A stretch of DNA of 64,000 nucleotides from Sneathiella sedimenti. Lineage in GTDB: Bacteria > Pseudomonadota > Alphaproteobacteria > Sneathiellales > Sneathiellaceae. How positions within the stretch are numbered: position 1 is the stretch's first letter; each line of letters opens with the position of its first letter. Of the stretch, positions 27,296 to 37,729 are shown one piece after another. Location: assembly GCF_017313765.1 (NCBI RefSeq), contig NZ_JAFLNC010000002.1, forward strand, positions 744,001 through 808,000, read 5' to 3'. The translations under genes were made by a program, and so were the position numbers. The notes beneath the pieces were generated by a model that was not told where the DNA came from, did no database searches, and saw only the letters and a program-made list of their open reading frames with translations.

Positions 27296-28546
27296 ATGGT
27301 CAAATATTCGATCTTCACGATCGCGCGTAATGCGCTGACAGGCCATAAAAACTGGCCGAAGCAATGGCGCAGTCCGGAGCCAAAAGCCACCTATGACGTG
27401 ATCATCATCGGCGGCGGCGGGCATGGCCTCGCCACCGCCTATTACCTCGCGAAGGAACATGGCGTGCGCAATATCGCCGTGTTGGAGAAAGGCTGGCTCG
27501 GTGGCGGCAATACGGCGCGTAATACGACCATTGTCCGGTCCAACTACCTCTGGGATGAAAGCGCGGCGATCTATGAGAAATCGCTCCAGCTCTGGGAAGG
27601 GCTGTCGCAGGACATCAACTACAATGTGATGTTGAGCCAGCGCGGCGTCCTCAATCTCGCCCATAGCCTCGGCGATGTGCGTGAAGGGGTGCGCCGGGTC
27701 AATGCCAACCGCCTTAATGGCGTCGACGCGGAATGGCTGGATGCGGAGGGGGTCAAGGACTTCTGTCCGATCATCAATATCTCCAAATCCGCACGGCATC
27801 CGGTTCTCGGCGCAACCTTGCAACGGCGGGGCGGTGTTGCCCGCCATGACAGTGTCGCCTGGGGCTATGCCCGCGCGGCCGACGCGCTGGGTGTCGATAT
27901 CATCCAGAATTGCGAAGTGACGGGCATCAAGCGGGAAGGCGGCAAGGTCACCGGCGTCGAGACGACGCGCGGCGATATTGCGGCCAAGAAAATCGGCGTG
28001 GTCGCGGCGGGCCACAGTTCCGTCATCGCGGAGATGGCGGGCATCCGCCTGCCGGTCACCAGCCATCCGTTGCAGGCGCTTGTCTCCGAACCGATCAAGC
28101 CGGTGATTGATTGTGTTGTCATGTCGGGCGCGGTGCATGTCTATGTCAGCCAGTCGGATAAGGGGGAACTGGTCATGGGCGCCGGGATCGACAGCTTTAA
28201 TTCCTACGCCCAGCGGGGCAGCTTCCATGTGATCGAGCACCAGCTAGGGGCCTGCCTGGAACTTTTCCCGATATTCAGCCGGGTGCGGATGATGCGGACT
28301 TGGGGCGGCATCGTCGATACCTGCCCCGATGCCTCGCCGATCCTGTCCGGTACGTCGGTGGAAGGCCTCTATTTCAACTGCGGCTGGGGCACGGGCGGGT
28401 TCAAGGCCACGCCGGGATCAGGCTGGTGCTTCGCCCATACGCTCGCAAACGACGCGCCGCATCCCTTGAACACGCCCTTCAGCCTCGCACGGTTCGAGAG
28501 CGGTGCCCTTATCGATGAACATGGCGCCGCTGGCGTCGCGCATTAG
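27296..28546 (+). CDS. soxB: Sarcosine oxidase subunit beta
   Basis: Catalytic flavoprotein subunit of heterotetrameric sarcosine oxidase, which oxidatively demethylates sarcosine to glycine. The FAD-binding [19 protein letters not shown] near residue 35, [20 protein letters not shown], and the C-terminal [21 protein letters not shown] are diagnostic. 416 residues, normal length. A GAGG Shine-Dalgarno precedes the ATG. First of four contiguous sox genes in the usual B-D-A-G order. Confidence 0.96.
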   Translation: MVKYSIFTIARNALTGHKNWPKQWRSPEPKATYDVIIIGGGGHGLATAYYLAKEHGVRNIAVLEKGWLGGGNTARNTTIVRSNYLWDESAAIYEKSLQLWEGLSQDINYNVMLSQRGVLNLAHSLGDVREGVRRVNANRLNGVDAEWLDAEGVKDFCPIINISKSARHPVLGATLQRRGGVARHDSVAWGYARAADALGVDIIQNCEVTGIKREGGKVTGVETTRGDIAAKKIGVVAAGHSSVIAEMAGIRLPVTSHPLQALVSEPIKPVIDCVVMSGAVHVYVSQSDKGELVMGAGIDSFNSYAQRGSFHVIEHQLGACLELFPIFSRVRMMRTWGGIVDTCPDASPILSGTSVEGLYFNCGWGTGGFKATPGSGWCFAHTLANDAPHPLNTPFSLARFESGALIDEHGAAGVAH

Positions 28547-28558
28547 GAGGCGAAAGAG

Positions 28559-28858
28559 ATGCTCAATATCGACTGCCCCTGGTGCGGCAAACGACATGAA
28601 ACGGAATTCCGCTATGGCGGGGAGGCGCATATTGCCCGTCCGGAGGATCCCGCCATGCTCGATGATACGGATTGGGCGGCGTTTCTCTTCATGCGCAAGA
28701 ATACGAAGGGTTATTTTGCCGAGCGCTGGCTGCATAGTCATGGCTGTCGCCGCTGGTTCAATGTGATCCGTCACACCGTCACCCATGAGATTGTCGGTGC
28801 CTACAAGATGGGCGAGAAACCACCGAAGCTGCCCAAACCTGCGGGAGGCGCCAAATGA
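28559..28858 (+). CDS. soxD: Sarcosine oxidase subunit delta
   Basis: Small (99-residue) zinc-binding subunit. The CPWCGKRHETEF start and the later AERWLHSHGCRRWFNVIRHTVTHEI supply the Cys/His metal ligands seen in SoxD; the tail KMGEKPPK is also typical. It bridges the alpha and beta subunits. The TGA stop overlaps the soxA ATG by 4 bp. Confidence 0.95.
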   Translation: MLNIDCPWCGKRHETEFRYGGEAHIARPEDPAMLDDTDWAAFLFMRKNTKGYFAERWLHSHGCRRWFNVIRHTVTHEIVGAYKMGEKPPKLPKPAGGAK

Positions 28859-31800
28859 CGCAACATTTCCGCGCAACTTCCGGCGGCCGCATCAACCGCA
28901 GGAAGGCAATAAATTTCACCTTCAACGGCCAAAGCTACATCGGCTATGAGGGCGACACACTTGCCTCGGCGTTGCTGGCGAATGGGGTGCATCTTCTGGG
29001 GCGCAGCTTCAAGTATCACCGGCCGCGCGGCATCGTTGCCGCCGGGGCGGAAGAGCCCAATTCCATGGTCCAGCTTGGAGAAGGGGCGACGACCGAGCCC
29101 AATATCCGCGCGACGCAGATTTCGCTCTATGAGGGACTGACGGCCTCCAGCGTCAATGTCTGGCCGAATGTCGAGTTTGATATCAGTGCGATCAACGGCC
29201 TGTTTGCCAAGATCATGACGGCGGGCTTCTATAACAAGACCTTTATGTGGCCGCGGTCTCTCTGGATGAAGCTCTATGAGCCGGTTATCCGGCGTGCTGC
29301 CGGTTGGGGCAGGGCGCCGACAACGAGTGATCCGGATATTTATGATCATATGCATCTGCATGTAGAGGTGATGGTGGTTGGCGGCGGTCCGGCGGGCCTG
29401 ATGGCGGCGCTGGCGGCAGGTCGGTCCTGCGCGCGGGTCCTGCTGGTCGATGAACAGAGTGAGTTCGGCGGGAGCCTACTTTCGACAAAACGGCAGATCG
29501 GCGGCAAGGATGAGACCGCCTGGATCGCCGATATGGTGGCGGAACTGGAGGCCATGCCCGATGTCACCTTGCTGCGGCGCTCGACCACCTTCGGCTATTA
29601 TGATCATAACTATCTCTGCGTGCTGGAGCAGAAAACCGATCATCTGCCTGCAGCAGAACGCAAGGGCAAGGTGAGGCAGCGGGTCTGGCATGTCCGCGCG
29701 GGACAGGTGGTGCTTGCCACCGGGGCCCATGAACGCCCGCTCGTCTTTGCTGACAACGATCGGCCGGGCATCATGCTCGCAGGTGCCGTTCAGACTTATG
29801 TGAACCGCTATGGTGTATTGCCGGGCAAGAAGATGGTGCTGTTCACCAATAATGATGCAGCCTATGAGGCGGCGATTGACCTGCAGGCGGCGGGCGGCGA
29901 TGTGGTCGCGATCATTGACTGTCGGCATGAGGTGAGCGGGGAGCTTGTCGATGCAGCGCGCGCCCTCGATATCGAGATTCTGGCGGGGTACGCAATCACC
30001 GGCACGTCCGGCGGCAAACGGGTTGAGAGCGTCGAGGTGCGTAAAATCCAGAAGGGCGCGAAGGTCTATACTTCCGCGGCCCGCTCGATCGACTGCGATC
30101 TTGTCGCCATGTCGGGCGGTTGGAGCCCGGTTGTCCATCTGTTCAGCCAGTCGCAAGGCCAGCTTCATTATGATGAGGCGAAGGCTTGCTTCCTTCCCGG
30201 CACGCCCCGGCAGGTGCAGCAGGTGGCCGGCGCACTCGCCGGTCAGTTCTCCTTAAAAGACTGCCTCGCGGGTGGATATAAGGCGGGGGCCGATGCGGCG
30301 CGCGCGACCGGTTTCACCCCGAAACGCAAACCCGCCGCGCCGGAAATCGATGAACCTGATGCTGGCGAAATTGAACCCTTTTGGGTCGTGCCCGGATCGC
30401 GCCCGATCGGGGAAGGGATGGCAAAGCATTTCGTCGATCTGCAAAATGATACGACGGCGGCGGATATCGAGCTAGCCGTGCGCGAAGGCTTTGAATCGGT
30501 TGAGCATATCAAACGCTATACCCTGACCGGATTCGGCACGGATCAGGGGAAGACGTCCAATATCAACGCACTGGCCATTCTCTCCGGTATTCTGGAAAAG
30601 CCGATCCCCAAGATCGGCACGACAACGTTCCGTCCACCTTACACACCGGTTTCCTATGGCGCACTGGCCGGGCGCAATCTTGGCGACTGGTCCGACCCGG
30701 TTAGGGTCACCAGTATCCATGACTGGCATGTGAATAATGGCGCCCTGTTCGAGAATGTCGGGCAATGGAAGCGCCCCTGGTACTTTCCGAAAGCAGGCGA
30801 GACCATGCAGGAGGCGCTCAACCGGGAATGTCTCGCCGTTCGGAACGGCGTTGGGGTTCTCGATGCGTCCACCTTGGGGAAAATCGATATTCGCGGGCCG
30901 GACGCGGCGGAGTTCCTGAACCGAATTTATACGAATGCCTGGCTCAAGCTTGGCGTCGGGCGGGTGCGCTATGGCCTGATGTGCCATGAGGACGGCATGG
31001 TCTTTGACGACGGCACCACGGCGCGGCTGGCCGACGATCGCTTTCTGATGACCACCACCACGGGCGGGGCGGCCGGCGTGCTCGACTGGCTGGAGGAATA
31101 TCTGCAGACCGAATGGACGGACTTGAAAGTCTATTGCACCTCGGTCACTGAGCAATGGGCAACGGTTTCCATTGCCGGACCGAAGGCGGGGGCAGTGCTC
31201 AAAAAGCTCGCGCCGGAGATGGATATTTCCCACGAGAACTTTCCCTTTCTCTCCTTTAAGGAAGGCACTGTTGCCGGGCTGAAGGCGCGGGTTTTCCGCA
31301 TCAGCTTCACGGGCGAGCTCACCTACGAGATCAACGTGCCCTGGACATGCGGCCAGGCGCTGTGGGAGGCGGTCATGGCGGCAGGCGCGGAATTTGATAT
31401 CACGCCCTACGGCACGGAAAGTATGCATATCCTGCGCGCCGAGAAAGGCTTCATCATTGTCGGACAGGAGACGGATGGCACCACCACACCGCAGGACCTG
31501 GGGATGGACTGGATTGTCTCCAAGGTGAAGCCGGACTTTATCGGCAAGCGATCCTTCACGCGGACGGATACCGCCCGCAAGGACCGCAAGCAGCTTGTCG
31601 GGCTCCTGACCGATAAGCCGGATGACGTCCTGCCCGAAGGGGCGCAGCTTGTCTTCGATCCGCACGCGCCGAAACCCATGCCGATGGCGGGACATGTAAC
31701 GTCGAGTTATTACAGCGCCACGCTTGGACGCTCCATCGCGCTGGCGCTGGTGAAAGGCGGCCATGACCGGAAGAGGCAGAAAATCTTTGCCCCGCTAGAG

Positions 31801-31872
31801 GGCAAAACCGTGACGGCAGAAATTGTCGATCCGGTATTCTATGACAAGGAAGGGGAGCGCTTGAATGGCTAA
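28855..31872 (+). CDS. soxA: Sarcosine oxidase subunit alpha
   Basis: The 1005-residue large subunit. The N-terminal region (20-110) has the ferredoxin-like fold segment FNGQSYIGYEGDTLASALLANG and RSFKYHRPRG. An NAD-binding VMVVGGGPAGLMAALAAGRS follows near residue 175. The C-terminal third (from about 620) is the GcvT-type folate domain (VLDASTLGKIDIRGPDAAEFL, YGTESMHILRAEKGF) that converts the C1 unit to methylene-THF. It overlaps soxD and soxG. Confidence 0.97.
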   Translation: MTQHFRATSGGRINRRKAINFTFNGQSYIGYEGDTLASALLANGVHLLGRSFKYHRPRGIVAAGAEEPNSMVQLGEGATTEPNIRATQISLYEGLTASSVNVWPNVEFDISAINGLFAKIMTAGFYNKTFMWPRSLWMKLYEPVIRRAAGWGRAPTTSDPDIYDHMHLHVEVMVVGGGPAGLMAALAAGRSCARVLLVDEQSEFGGSLLSTKRQIGGKDETAWIADMVAELEAMPDVTLLRRSTTFGYYDHNYLCVLEQKTDHLPAAERKGKVRQRVWHVRAGQVVLATGAHERPLVFADNDRPGIMLAGAVQTYVNRYGVLPGKKMVLFTNNDAAYEAAIDLQAAGGDVVAIIDCRHEVSGELVDAARALDIEILAGYAITGTSGGKRVESVEVRKIQKGAKVYTSAARSIDCDLVAMSGGWSPVVHLFSQSQGQLHYDEAKACFLPGTPRQVQQVAGALAGQFSLKDCLAGGYKAGADAARATGFTPKRKPAAPEIDEPDAGEIEPFWVVPGSRPIGEGMAKHFVDLQNDTTAADIELAVREGFESVEHIKRYTLTGFGTDQGKTSNINALAILSGILEKPIPKIGTTTFRPPYTPVSYGALAGRNLGDWSDPVRVTSIHDWHVNNGALFENVGQWKRPWYFPKAGETMQEALNRECLAVRNGVGVLDASTLGKIDIRGPDAAEFLNRIYTNAWLKLGVGRVRYGLMCHEDGMVFDDGTTARLADDRFLMTTTTGGAAGVLDWLEEYLQTEWTDLKVYCTSVTEQWATVSIAGPKAGAVLKKLAPEMDISHENFPFLSFKEGTVAGLKARVFRISFTGELTYEINVPWTCGQALWEAVMAAGAEFDITPYGTESMHILRAEKGFIIVGQETDGTTTPQDLGMDWIVSKVKPDFIGKRSFTRTDTARKDRKQLVGLLTDKPDDVLPEGAQLVFDPHAPKPMPMAGHVTSSYYSATLGRSIALALVKGGHDRKRQKIFAPLEGKTVTAEIVDPVFYDKEGERLNG

Positions 31873-32434
31873 AAATAGCCCCTGGATAACCCCCGCCGCC
31901 GCGATTGCGAGAGATTTCCCCGCAGGGCTTACGGAGCTTTCTCCGCGAGCACAGGTGAATTTACGCGGGATCCTCGATGAGTCGTCCTTCATGACGGCAG
32001 TGAAGACCGCGACCGGTATCGATTTGCCCATAACGCCCAACAAGGTTGCGACGGGGAAAGACCATAAGGCGCTCTGGTTGTCGCCGGATGAGTGGCTGCT
32101 GATCGGTGAGGGGGAAGCGGACGCACTCGTGCATAGGCTTGAAAACGCGCTCACGGGTCAGCATGTCGCAATCAACGACGTTAGCGCCAACCGAACGATA
32201 TTTGAGCTGTCGGGCCCGCATGGTCATCATGTACTGATGAAAAGCTCGGAGTTTGATTTTCATCCGCGGGTCTTCGCGCCCGGTGATTGCGTCCAGACAT
32301 TGATCGCAAAATCGCAGGCCATTGTCGAGCAGGTGGGAGAGGATGCGTTCCATATTTACGTCCGCAGTTCCTTTAGCCGTTATGTCGGGGCCTGGTTGGC
32401 GGAAGCTCTCGCAGAGTATGGCGCGCCCGCATAA
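31865..32434 (+). CDS. soxG: Sarcosine oxidase subunit gamma
   Basis: Fourth sarcosine oxidase subunit, 189 residues, related to the GcvT fold. The LWLSPDEWLLIGEG segment and SANRTIFELSGPHGHHVLMKSSEFDFHP are family hallmarks. It overlaps the soxA stop by 8 bp, so all four sox genes form one transcript. The 109-bp gap that follows is relatively AT-rich and probably carries a separate promoter for the next genes. Confidence 0.94.
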   Translation: MAKNSPWITPAAAIARDFPAGLTELSPRAQVNLRGILDESSFMTAVKTATGIDLPITPNKVATGKDHKALWLSPDEWLLIGEGEADALVHRLENALTGQHVAINDVSANRTIFELSGPHGHHVLMKSSEFDFHPRVFAPGDCVQTLIAKSQAIVEQVGEDAFHIYVRSSFSRYVGAWLAEALAEYGAPA

Positions 32435-32543
32435 TTTTTTGGAATTTGTTGATTTCACCGTAAATTGGATGGATTAAATGTGGAGTTGTGCCGCCTCTGC
32501 TGCTATGTAGGAGCATCCGAATTCACAGGCGATCCGTGAACCT

Positions 32544-33350
32544 ATGTCCAAAACCGTTGTTATGACAGCCCCCGTTAAAGGCGAACTCGCCGATTTAACG
32601 GAATTTACCTGTTCGTTGGCCAGGACCGCGGCATCCGTTACCCGGTCCTATTTCCGCAAACCCATCGATGTTATCCAGAAAATGGATAAGTCCCCGGTCA
32701 CCATCGCTGACAGGGAATGCGAGACGCGGCTGCGCGAAATGATCACGGAGCGTTATCCGGGTCATGGCATTCTCGGTGAGGAACATGGATTCGAGGGCAA
32801 GGAACTATCTGAAATCTGGGTGGTGGACCCGATCGACGGCACCAAAAGCTTTATTTCCGGTTTACCTCTCTATGGCACGCTGCTGGCCTATACGCGGGAC
32901 AAGAACGCCCAGATCGGGGCGATTTCCATGCCCGAACTTGACGAGTTCTGGATCGGCGTCAGGGGAGAGGGCTGCTTCTTCAACGGCAAACCATGCCGGA
33001 CCAGCGGCTGCCGGTCCCTTGAGGAAGCCATTCTGATGACCACCTCCGTCGAGTATTTCACGCCGCAGAACCGTGAGAAATTTCAGTCCTTGAGCCAGAA
33101 GACACGCCTTCGCCGATACGGCGGCGATTGCTATATCTATGCGATGGTGGCGTCCGGCTGGGCGGATCTTGCGGTGGAAACCGGTTTGCAGTCCTATGAC
33201 TATATGGCCCTCGTCCCGGTGATCGAGGAGGCGGGCGGCGTGATTACGGACTGGTCGGGCAACCGACCGAACCTTAATTCGGACGGCTCAATTGTTGCCG
33301 CAGCAACGAAAGAACTTCATCAACAGGCGCTTGAGATTTTGGGCCGTTAG
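32544..33350 (+). CDS. Inositol-monophosphatase family phosphatase (HisN-like)
   Basis: Mg-dependent phosphatase, 268 residues. Metal motifs: GEEHG near residue 77, WVVDPIDGTKSF near 95, and WADLAVETGLQSYDYMALVPVIEEAGG with the C-terminal metal Asp. This pattern is shared by histidinol-phosphatase (HisN) and inositol phosphatases; the closest impression is HisN. No other his genes are nearby, and the next gene is a glutamine-synthetase-like ligase 38 bp away, so a role in that pathway is possible. Substrate uncertain. Confidence 0.82.
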   Translation: MSKTVVMTAPVKGELADLTEFTCSLARTAASVTRSYFRKPIDVIQKMDKSPVTIADRECETRLREMITERYPGHGILGEEHGFEGKELSEIWVVDPIDGTKSFISGLPLYGTLLAYTRDKNAQIGAISMPELDEFWIGVRGEGCFFNGKPCRTSGCRSLEEAILMTTSVEYFTPQNREKFQSLSQKTRLRRYGGDCYIYAMVASGWADLAVETGLQSYDYMALVPVIEEAGGVITDWSGNRPNLNSDGSIVAAATKELHQQALEILGR

Positions 33351-33388
33351 AGTAGGCTGGCAGTCGGCGCATCTGGAAGGGAGAATAT

Positions 33389-34756
33389 ATGGACGCGCGT
33401 TACGTAAAAACAGTCACTGACGCCCGCAGCATCATTGAAGATCGTGACCTTGAGTTCGTCAAGGTGGGCGTCTTCGACATCGACGGCGTTCTGCGCGGCA
33501 AGTATCTCAGCAAAGACAAATTCTTCAGCATTCTTGAAACCGGGTTCGGCTTTTGCGATGTGGTGCTCGGCTGGGACGTCAATGACCAGCTCTACGACAG
33601 CGACAGCTATACCGGTTGGTCGAACGGTTACGCCGATGCCAAGGTGGTGCCGATCATCGATAGCTGCCGGGAATTACCGCTAGAAGATAACATGCTGTTT
33701 TTCCAGCTTGAATTCGGCGACCGCGCCGCCCATGTCTGCCCGCGCCAGACCCTCAAGCGGGTGATTAAGCGGGCGGCGGATATGGGGATCAAGGCAACCG
33801 CTGCCTGCGAGTATGAGTTTTTCCTCTTCCGGGAGACCCCGCATTCGGTACGCGAGAAGAACTATCGCGACCTTACCAATTTCACGCCCGGCTTTTTCGG
33901 GTATTCAATGCTGCGCGCCTCTGTCGAGCATGATTTTTACGAGCAGCTTCTCTCACTCTGCCAGACAATGGACATTCCGATTGAAGGCCTCCATACCGAA
34001 ACCGGACCCGGTGTGCTGGAAGCGGCGCTCGCCTATGACGAGGTATTGAAGGCTGCCGACAAGGGAGCATTGTTCAAGACCTTCACCAAGATTCTGGCGC
34101 AAAAGAATGACCTGATGGCCACCTTCATGGCGAAATGGTCGCCGGATTATCCGGGCCAGAGCGGACATATTCATCTCTCGCTTCAGGACAAGAACGGCAA
34201 GGGGCTCTTCTTTGACGAGAGCAAGGAAGGTAATTTCAGCGAGACCATGCGCCATTTCATCGGTGGCCAACAGAAGCTGATGCCGGAGCTTCTCGCCATG
34301 ATCGCGCCCACGATTAATAGCTATACGCGGATGATTCCCGGTTTCTGGGCACCGACGGAGGCAAGCTGGGGCATTGAGAACCGCACCACGGCCCTGCGAG
34401 TGATTCCCGGATCGGAAAAATCCCAGCGTGTGGAATACCGGATCGCCGCGGCGGATATCAATCCGCATATCGCCATTGCGGCGGCGCTTGGGTCCGGTCT
34501 CTGGGGGATCGAGAACAAGATCGAGCCAACGGCGGCGGTCGTCGGTAATGCCTATGAGCAGGAATTTCCGGACGATCTTACGTTGCCCAAAACCCTCTGG
34601 GATGCGACGCAGAAGCTGAAACAGTCCACGGCGGCGCGCGAGCTCTTTGGTGATGCCTTCGTCGATCATTACGCCGTGACCCGCGAATGGGAGGAGCGGG
34701 AGTTCCGCAAAGCCATTACGGACTGGGAATTGCAGCGTTATTTCGAGATTATCTGA
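33389..34756 (+). CDS. Glutamine synthetase-like gamma-glutamyl amine ligase
   Basis: A 455-residue member of the PuuA/GS-like group, which joins glutamate to an amine using ATP. The beta-grasp N-terminus (VKVGVFDIDGVLRGK) lacks the classic GS DxxP region, while the catalytic part is intact: CEYEFFLF, TETGPGVLEAAL, GHIHLSLQDKNGK, and RTTALRVIPG with VEYRIAAADINPH. True GlnA would be longer in sequence agreement and not sit beside sox genes. Candidate amines are methylamine, ethanolamine or a polyamine. A GGGAG Shine-Dalgarno precedes the ATG. It overlaps the convergent GNAT gene by 8 bp. Confidence 0.82.
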   Translation: MDARYVKTVTDARSIIEDRDLEFVKVGVFDIDGVLRGKYLSKDKFFSILETGFGFCDVVLGWDVNDQLYDSDSYTGWSNGYADAKVVPIIDSCRELPLEDNMLFFQLEFGDRAAHVCPRQTLKRVIKRAADMGIKATAACEYEFFLFRETPHSVREKNYRDLTNFTPGFFGYSMLRASVEHDFYEQLLSLCQTMDIPIEGLHTETGPGVLEAALAYDEVLKAADKGALFKTFTKILAQKNDLMATFMAKWSPDYPGQSGHIHLSLQDKNGKGLFFDESKEGNFSETMRHFIGGQQKLMPELLAMIAPTINSYTRMIPGFWAPTEASWGIENRTTALRVIPGSEKSQRVEYRIAAADINPHIAIAAALGSGLWGIENKIEPTAAVVGNAYEQEFPDDLTLPKTLWDATQKLKQSTAARELFGDAFVDHYAVTREWEEREFRKAITDWELQRYFEII

Positions 34757-35222
34757 TTGGCTTGAGGGGCAGGCTCAGGAGGGGAAGTTCGCGCGCATCC
34801 TCGACTTCTGACCGGCACCAGCCGATCTGCTTTGCCCCCATCCTGCGGTAAAATCCGACCGCGTTGGGATCGGCCTCGATCCTGAGATGGCCGAAGCCCA
34901 GGCCTGTCGCTTTCTGGACCGCGTGGGAGAGCAGGGCCCGTCCGTATCCTTTCCCCATATGCAGCGGGGAAACATAGAGAAGTTGAAGTTCAGCCTCCTC
35001 TGGTGCATATGAGGCGAGATAGAATCCCGCGATATGGCCTTTTCTCTCAATCACACCGCTGTCCCAGTCGGTAATCATCCGCGGTGTGACAGTCAGAACA
35101 GCCTCGCAGGCGCGCATGAATTCGTCGGAATATCCCCAAAAAGCCTTGGCCGTCAGGGCAACCTCGGTCATTTCCGGGCAATCCTTTTCACTGGCGGGTC
35201 TGATCTTTGGCGATGACAACAT
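34749..35222 (-). CDS. GNAT family N-acetyltransferase
   Basis: 157-residue acetyl-CoA-dependent acyltransferase. The acetyl-CoA loop is in LLYVSPLHMGKGYGRALLSHA (V-x-x-x-x-x-G-x-G form), followed by GHLRIEADPNAVGFYRRMGAKQIGWC, typical of small-molecule GNATs. The substrate cannot be told. Divergent from the MocR regulator with a 67-bp gap, an arrangement in which a MocR protein often controls its neighbour. Confidence 0.85.
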   Translation of the reverse strand: MLSSPKIRPASEKDCPEMTEVALTAKAFWGYSDEFMRACEAVLTVTPRMITDWDSGVIERKGHIAGFYLASYAPEEAELQLLYVSPLHMGKGYGRALLSHAVQKATGLGFGHLRIEADPNAVGFYRRMGAKQIGWCRSEVEDARELPLLSLPLKPIR

Positions 35223-35289
35223 GTCGGAAATATTCCTATCATGGGGTAAAATCGCGTTCTTTATCTTCCTTTAGCCGGGGTTCCGCAAG

Positions 35290-36738
35290 TTGCTTTTTAC
35301 CATCGATCGAAACCTGCAAAAACCGGTTCAGAACCAGTTGCGCGAGCAGATAATCGCCGCCCTTATGAATGGGCTGTTGGCCGCCGGGGAGAAAATGCCG
35401 TCGAGTCGCAAGCTGGCAAAGGACCTCGGTATCTCGCGCACCACTGTAATGATTGTCTATGACAAGCTGGTGGAGGGGGAATTCCTTGTCGCGGTGCCTC
35501 GCTCAGGCTATCGCGTCAGCGATATCGCTGCAAACGCCGAAACATTGCCGCAAAGGACGCCGGACAGGGAAGAAGGCTGCAGCGCAGTTGATTGGGAAAG
35601 CCTGCTCGACAGCCGCCTCGGGCGACAGCGGAATATCGTCAAGCCCCTGAACTGGCAGGACTATCCCTATCCCTTCGTATATGGGCAGCCCGATGCGAGC
35701 CTGTTTCCCTTACCGGCCTGGCGGGAATGCTCCCGTCAGGCGATGAGCCGGCTCGCCATGCGGGACTGGGCGAATGACGCCGTGATGGCGGATGATCCGG
35801 AACTGATTACGGAGATCCGCTCAAAGCTGCTGCCCAAAAGGGGTATATATGCGGACAAAACGGAAATCCTGATCACCCTCGGGGCGCAGAACGCGCTCTA
35901 TCTTATCGCGGCCCTGCTAATGCGGGAGGGAATGGCTGTCGGGATAGAGGACCCGGGCTATCCCGACGCGCGCAATATCTTTGACCGGCGCGGGGTGTCC
36001 CTGATACCGCTTGGCGTGGATGAGGACGGGGTTATCATTGATGACAATGTTGCGAGGTCGAAAATTCTCTATGTTACGCCGAGCCACCAGTATCCGACAA
36101 CAGTGACCCTCTCGCCGGAGCGTCGAAAGGCGCTCCTGACCTCGGCGGCGGTGACGGGCTCGCTCATTATCGAGGATGATTTCGAGAGCGATACCAACTA
36201 TATGGGCGATGCCGTTTCCGCGCTCAAATCAGAGGATCGCGACGGACGGGTAATCTATGTCGGCAGCCTGTCGAAATCCATGTTTCCGGGCTTGAGGCTT
36301 GGCTTTATTGTCGCGCCGGAACGTCTGATCCGGGAACTGCGCTTCCTGCGGCGTCTGATGCTCCGTCACGCGCCGAGCAATAACCAGCGTACGACGGCCT
36401 TGTTTATCGCGCAGGGCTATCACCTGTCCTATATCCACAAGCTTCACAAAGCCTATGGCGAGCGTTGGCACCGTATGGCGGCGGCGCTGACCACGCATAT
36501 GCCGGGCATGACGCGGGCACCGCGGTTCGGCGGGACAAGTTTCTGGGTCAAGGGACCGGAGGGACTTGATGCCGAGATCCTGGCGGAGCGCGCCCTCGAC
36601 CAGGGGGTGGTGCTGGAACCGGGCGCCATCCATTTCATGGAGCCGGCAACGGGTCAGAGGTACTTCCGCCTTGGCTTTTCCTCCATCGCTCTGGACCGGA
36701 TAGAGGAGGGAATCCGGCGGCTTGCCGCCCTGCTGTAA
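35290..36738 (+). CDS. MocR/PdxR-type regulator (GntR + aminotransferase fold)
   Basis: PLP-binding transcription regulator, 482 residues. Residues 5-75 form a GntR winged helix (QLREQIIAALMNG, PSSRKLAKDLGISRTTVMIVYDKL); residues 110-480 are a class I aminotransferase-like domain with the PLP lysine in YVGSLSKSMFPGLRLGF. The best start is the TTG at 35290, since the first in-frame ATG would delete half the DNA-binding domain. Possible targets are the divergent GNAT gene or the TauD gene downstream. Confidence 0.88.
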   Translation: MLFTIDRNLQKPVQNQLREQIIAALMNGLLAAGEKMPSSRKLAKDLGISRTTVMIVYDKLVEGEFLVAVPRSGYRVSDIAANAETLPQRTPDREEGCSAVDWESLLDSRLGRQRNIVKPLNWQDYPYPFVYGQPDASLFPLPAWRECSRQAMSRLAMRDWANDAVMADDPELITEIRSKLLPKRGIYADKTEILITLGAQNALYLIAALLMREGMAVGIEDPGYPDARNIFDRRGVSLIPLGVDEDGVIIDDNVARSKILYVTPSHQYPTTVTLSPERRKALLTSAAVTGSLIIEDDFESDTNYMGDAVSALKSEDRDGRVIYVGSLSKSMFPGLRLGFIVAPERLIRELRFLRRLMLRHAPSNNQRTTALFIAQGYHLSYIHKLHKAYGERWHRMAAALTTHMPGMTRAPRFGGTSFWVKGPEGLDAEILAERALDQGVVLEPGAIHFMEPATGQRYFRLGFSSIALDRIEEGIRRLAALL

Positions 36739-36859
36739 ACCGGCACATCCCAATCTGGTAGATATGAATGGGTGAAACTGGTACTATCTCGAATGACAAG
36801 AATGACTTACCTAATTTCTATCGACATTTTCACCAAATCCGGAAAAATCGGGGGTTGCC

Positions 36860-37714
36860 ATGGGATACAGCACAATTGAAGTAGAACCACTAACGTCTTG
36901 TATTGGTGCGGAGATTGCCGGTGTCGACCTATCCAAATCCCTGTCTGACGAGCAGTTTCAGGATGTCCATGACGCGCTCGTCGATAACCATGTCGTCTTC
37001 TTCCGTAATCAGGAGATCACGCCGGAGGGCCAACTTGAGTTTGCCCGCCGCTTTGGCACCCCGGAAGTGCATCCTATCGTCGAAGGCTCGAACGCCCATC
37101 CCGAACTGATCGAGGTTCTGAAACCCGCGGGCGAGGGCGCATCCTTCGGAACGGGCTGGCATACGGACAACACATTCTTTGAAAAGCCGACAATTATTAC
37201 CATGCTCTACGGGATTGATATCCCGCCAGTTGGCGGTGATACGCTCTGGGCCAGCATGGAGGCGGCCTATGACGCCCTCTCGGACGGCATGAAGGAACTA
37301 CTCGACGGGTTGGTTGCCGTGCATTCGGCGCGCGTTGCCTTTGATCCGCGCCACACGCGCGAGAAATATGAAGGCAAACATAGCCTCAAGTATAAATATT
37401 CCGAGGCGGTGGAGGTGGAAGTCGAGCATCCGCTGATCCGGACCCATGAAATTTCCGGCCGCAAGAGCATTTTCGTCAACCCGATGTTCACCCTCCGCAT
37501 CAAGGGCATGACGGATGCGGAAAGTGCGCCACTACTGAAATATCTCTATGAGTTCTCGACCAAGCCTGAATTTTTTTGCCGCTTCCGCTGGCAGGAGAAA
37601 TCTGTCGCCATGTGGGATAACCGCTGCACCCAGCATTATGCCATGAACGACTATGTTCAGTACCGGCGGTTTATGCGCCGGGTCACCATTGGCGGCGATA
37701 CGCGCCCTGTATAA
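36860..37714 (+). CDS. TauD/TfdA-family 2-oxoglutarate/Fe(II) dioxygenase
   Basis: 284-residue non-heme iron oxygenase. The iron triad is visible: HxD in GTGWHTDNTF (about residue 100) and the distal His in RCTQHYAMNDY, followed by the Arg that binds 2-oxoglutarate (RRFMRRVTIGG). Family members hydroxylate taurine, aryloxyacetates, quaternary amines or alkyl sulfates; the exact substrate cannot be read. It lies 15 bp before the amidotransferase gene, suggesting one transcript. Confidence 0.85.
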   Translation: MGYSTIEVEPLTSCIGAEIAGVDLSKSLSDEQFQDVHDALVDNHVVFFRNQEITPEGQLEFARRFGTPEVHPIVEGSNAHPELIEVLKPAGEGASFGTGWHTDNTFFEKPTIITMLYGIDIPPVGGDTLWASMEAAYDALSDGMKELLDGLVAVHSARVAFDPRHTREKYEGKHSLKYKYSEAVEVEVEHPLIRTHEISGRKSIFVNPMFTLRIKGMTDAESAPLLKYLYEFSTKPEFFCRFRWQEKSVAMWDNRCTQHYAMNDYVQYRRFMRRVTIGGDTRPV

Positions 37715-37729
37715 GGAATAAGTCTGGTC

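Noticed and set aside
33389-34756. Housekeeping glutamine synthetase (glnA)
   Set aside because: Sequence is of the PuuA-like ligase group, no glnB is adjacent, and the context is amine catabolism.
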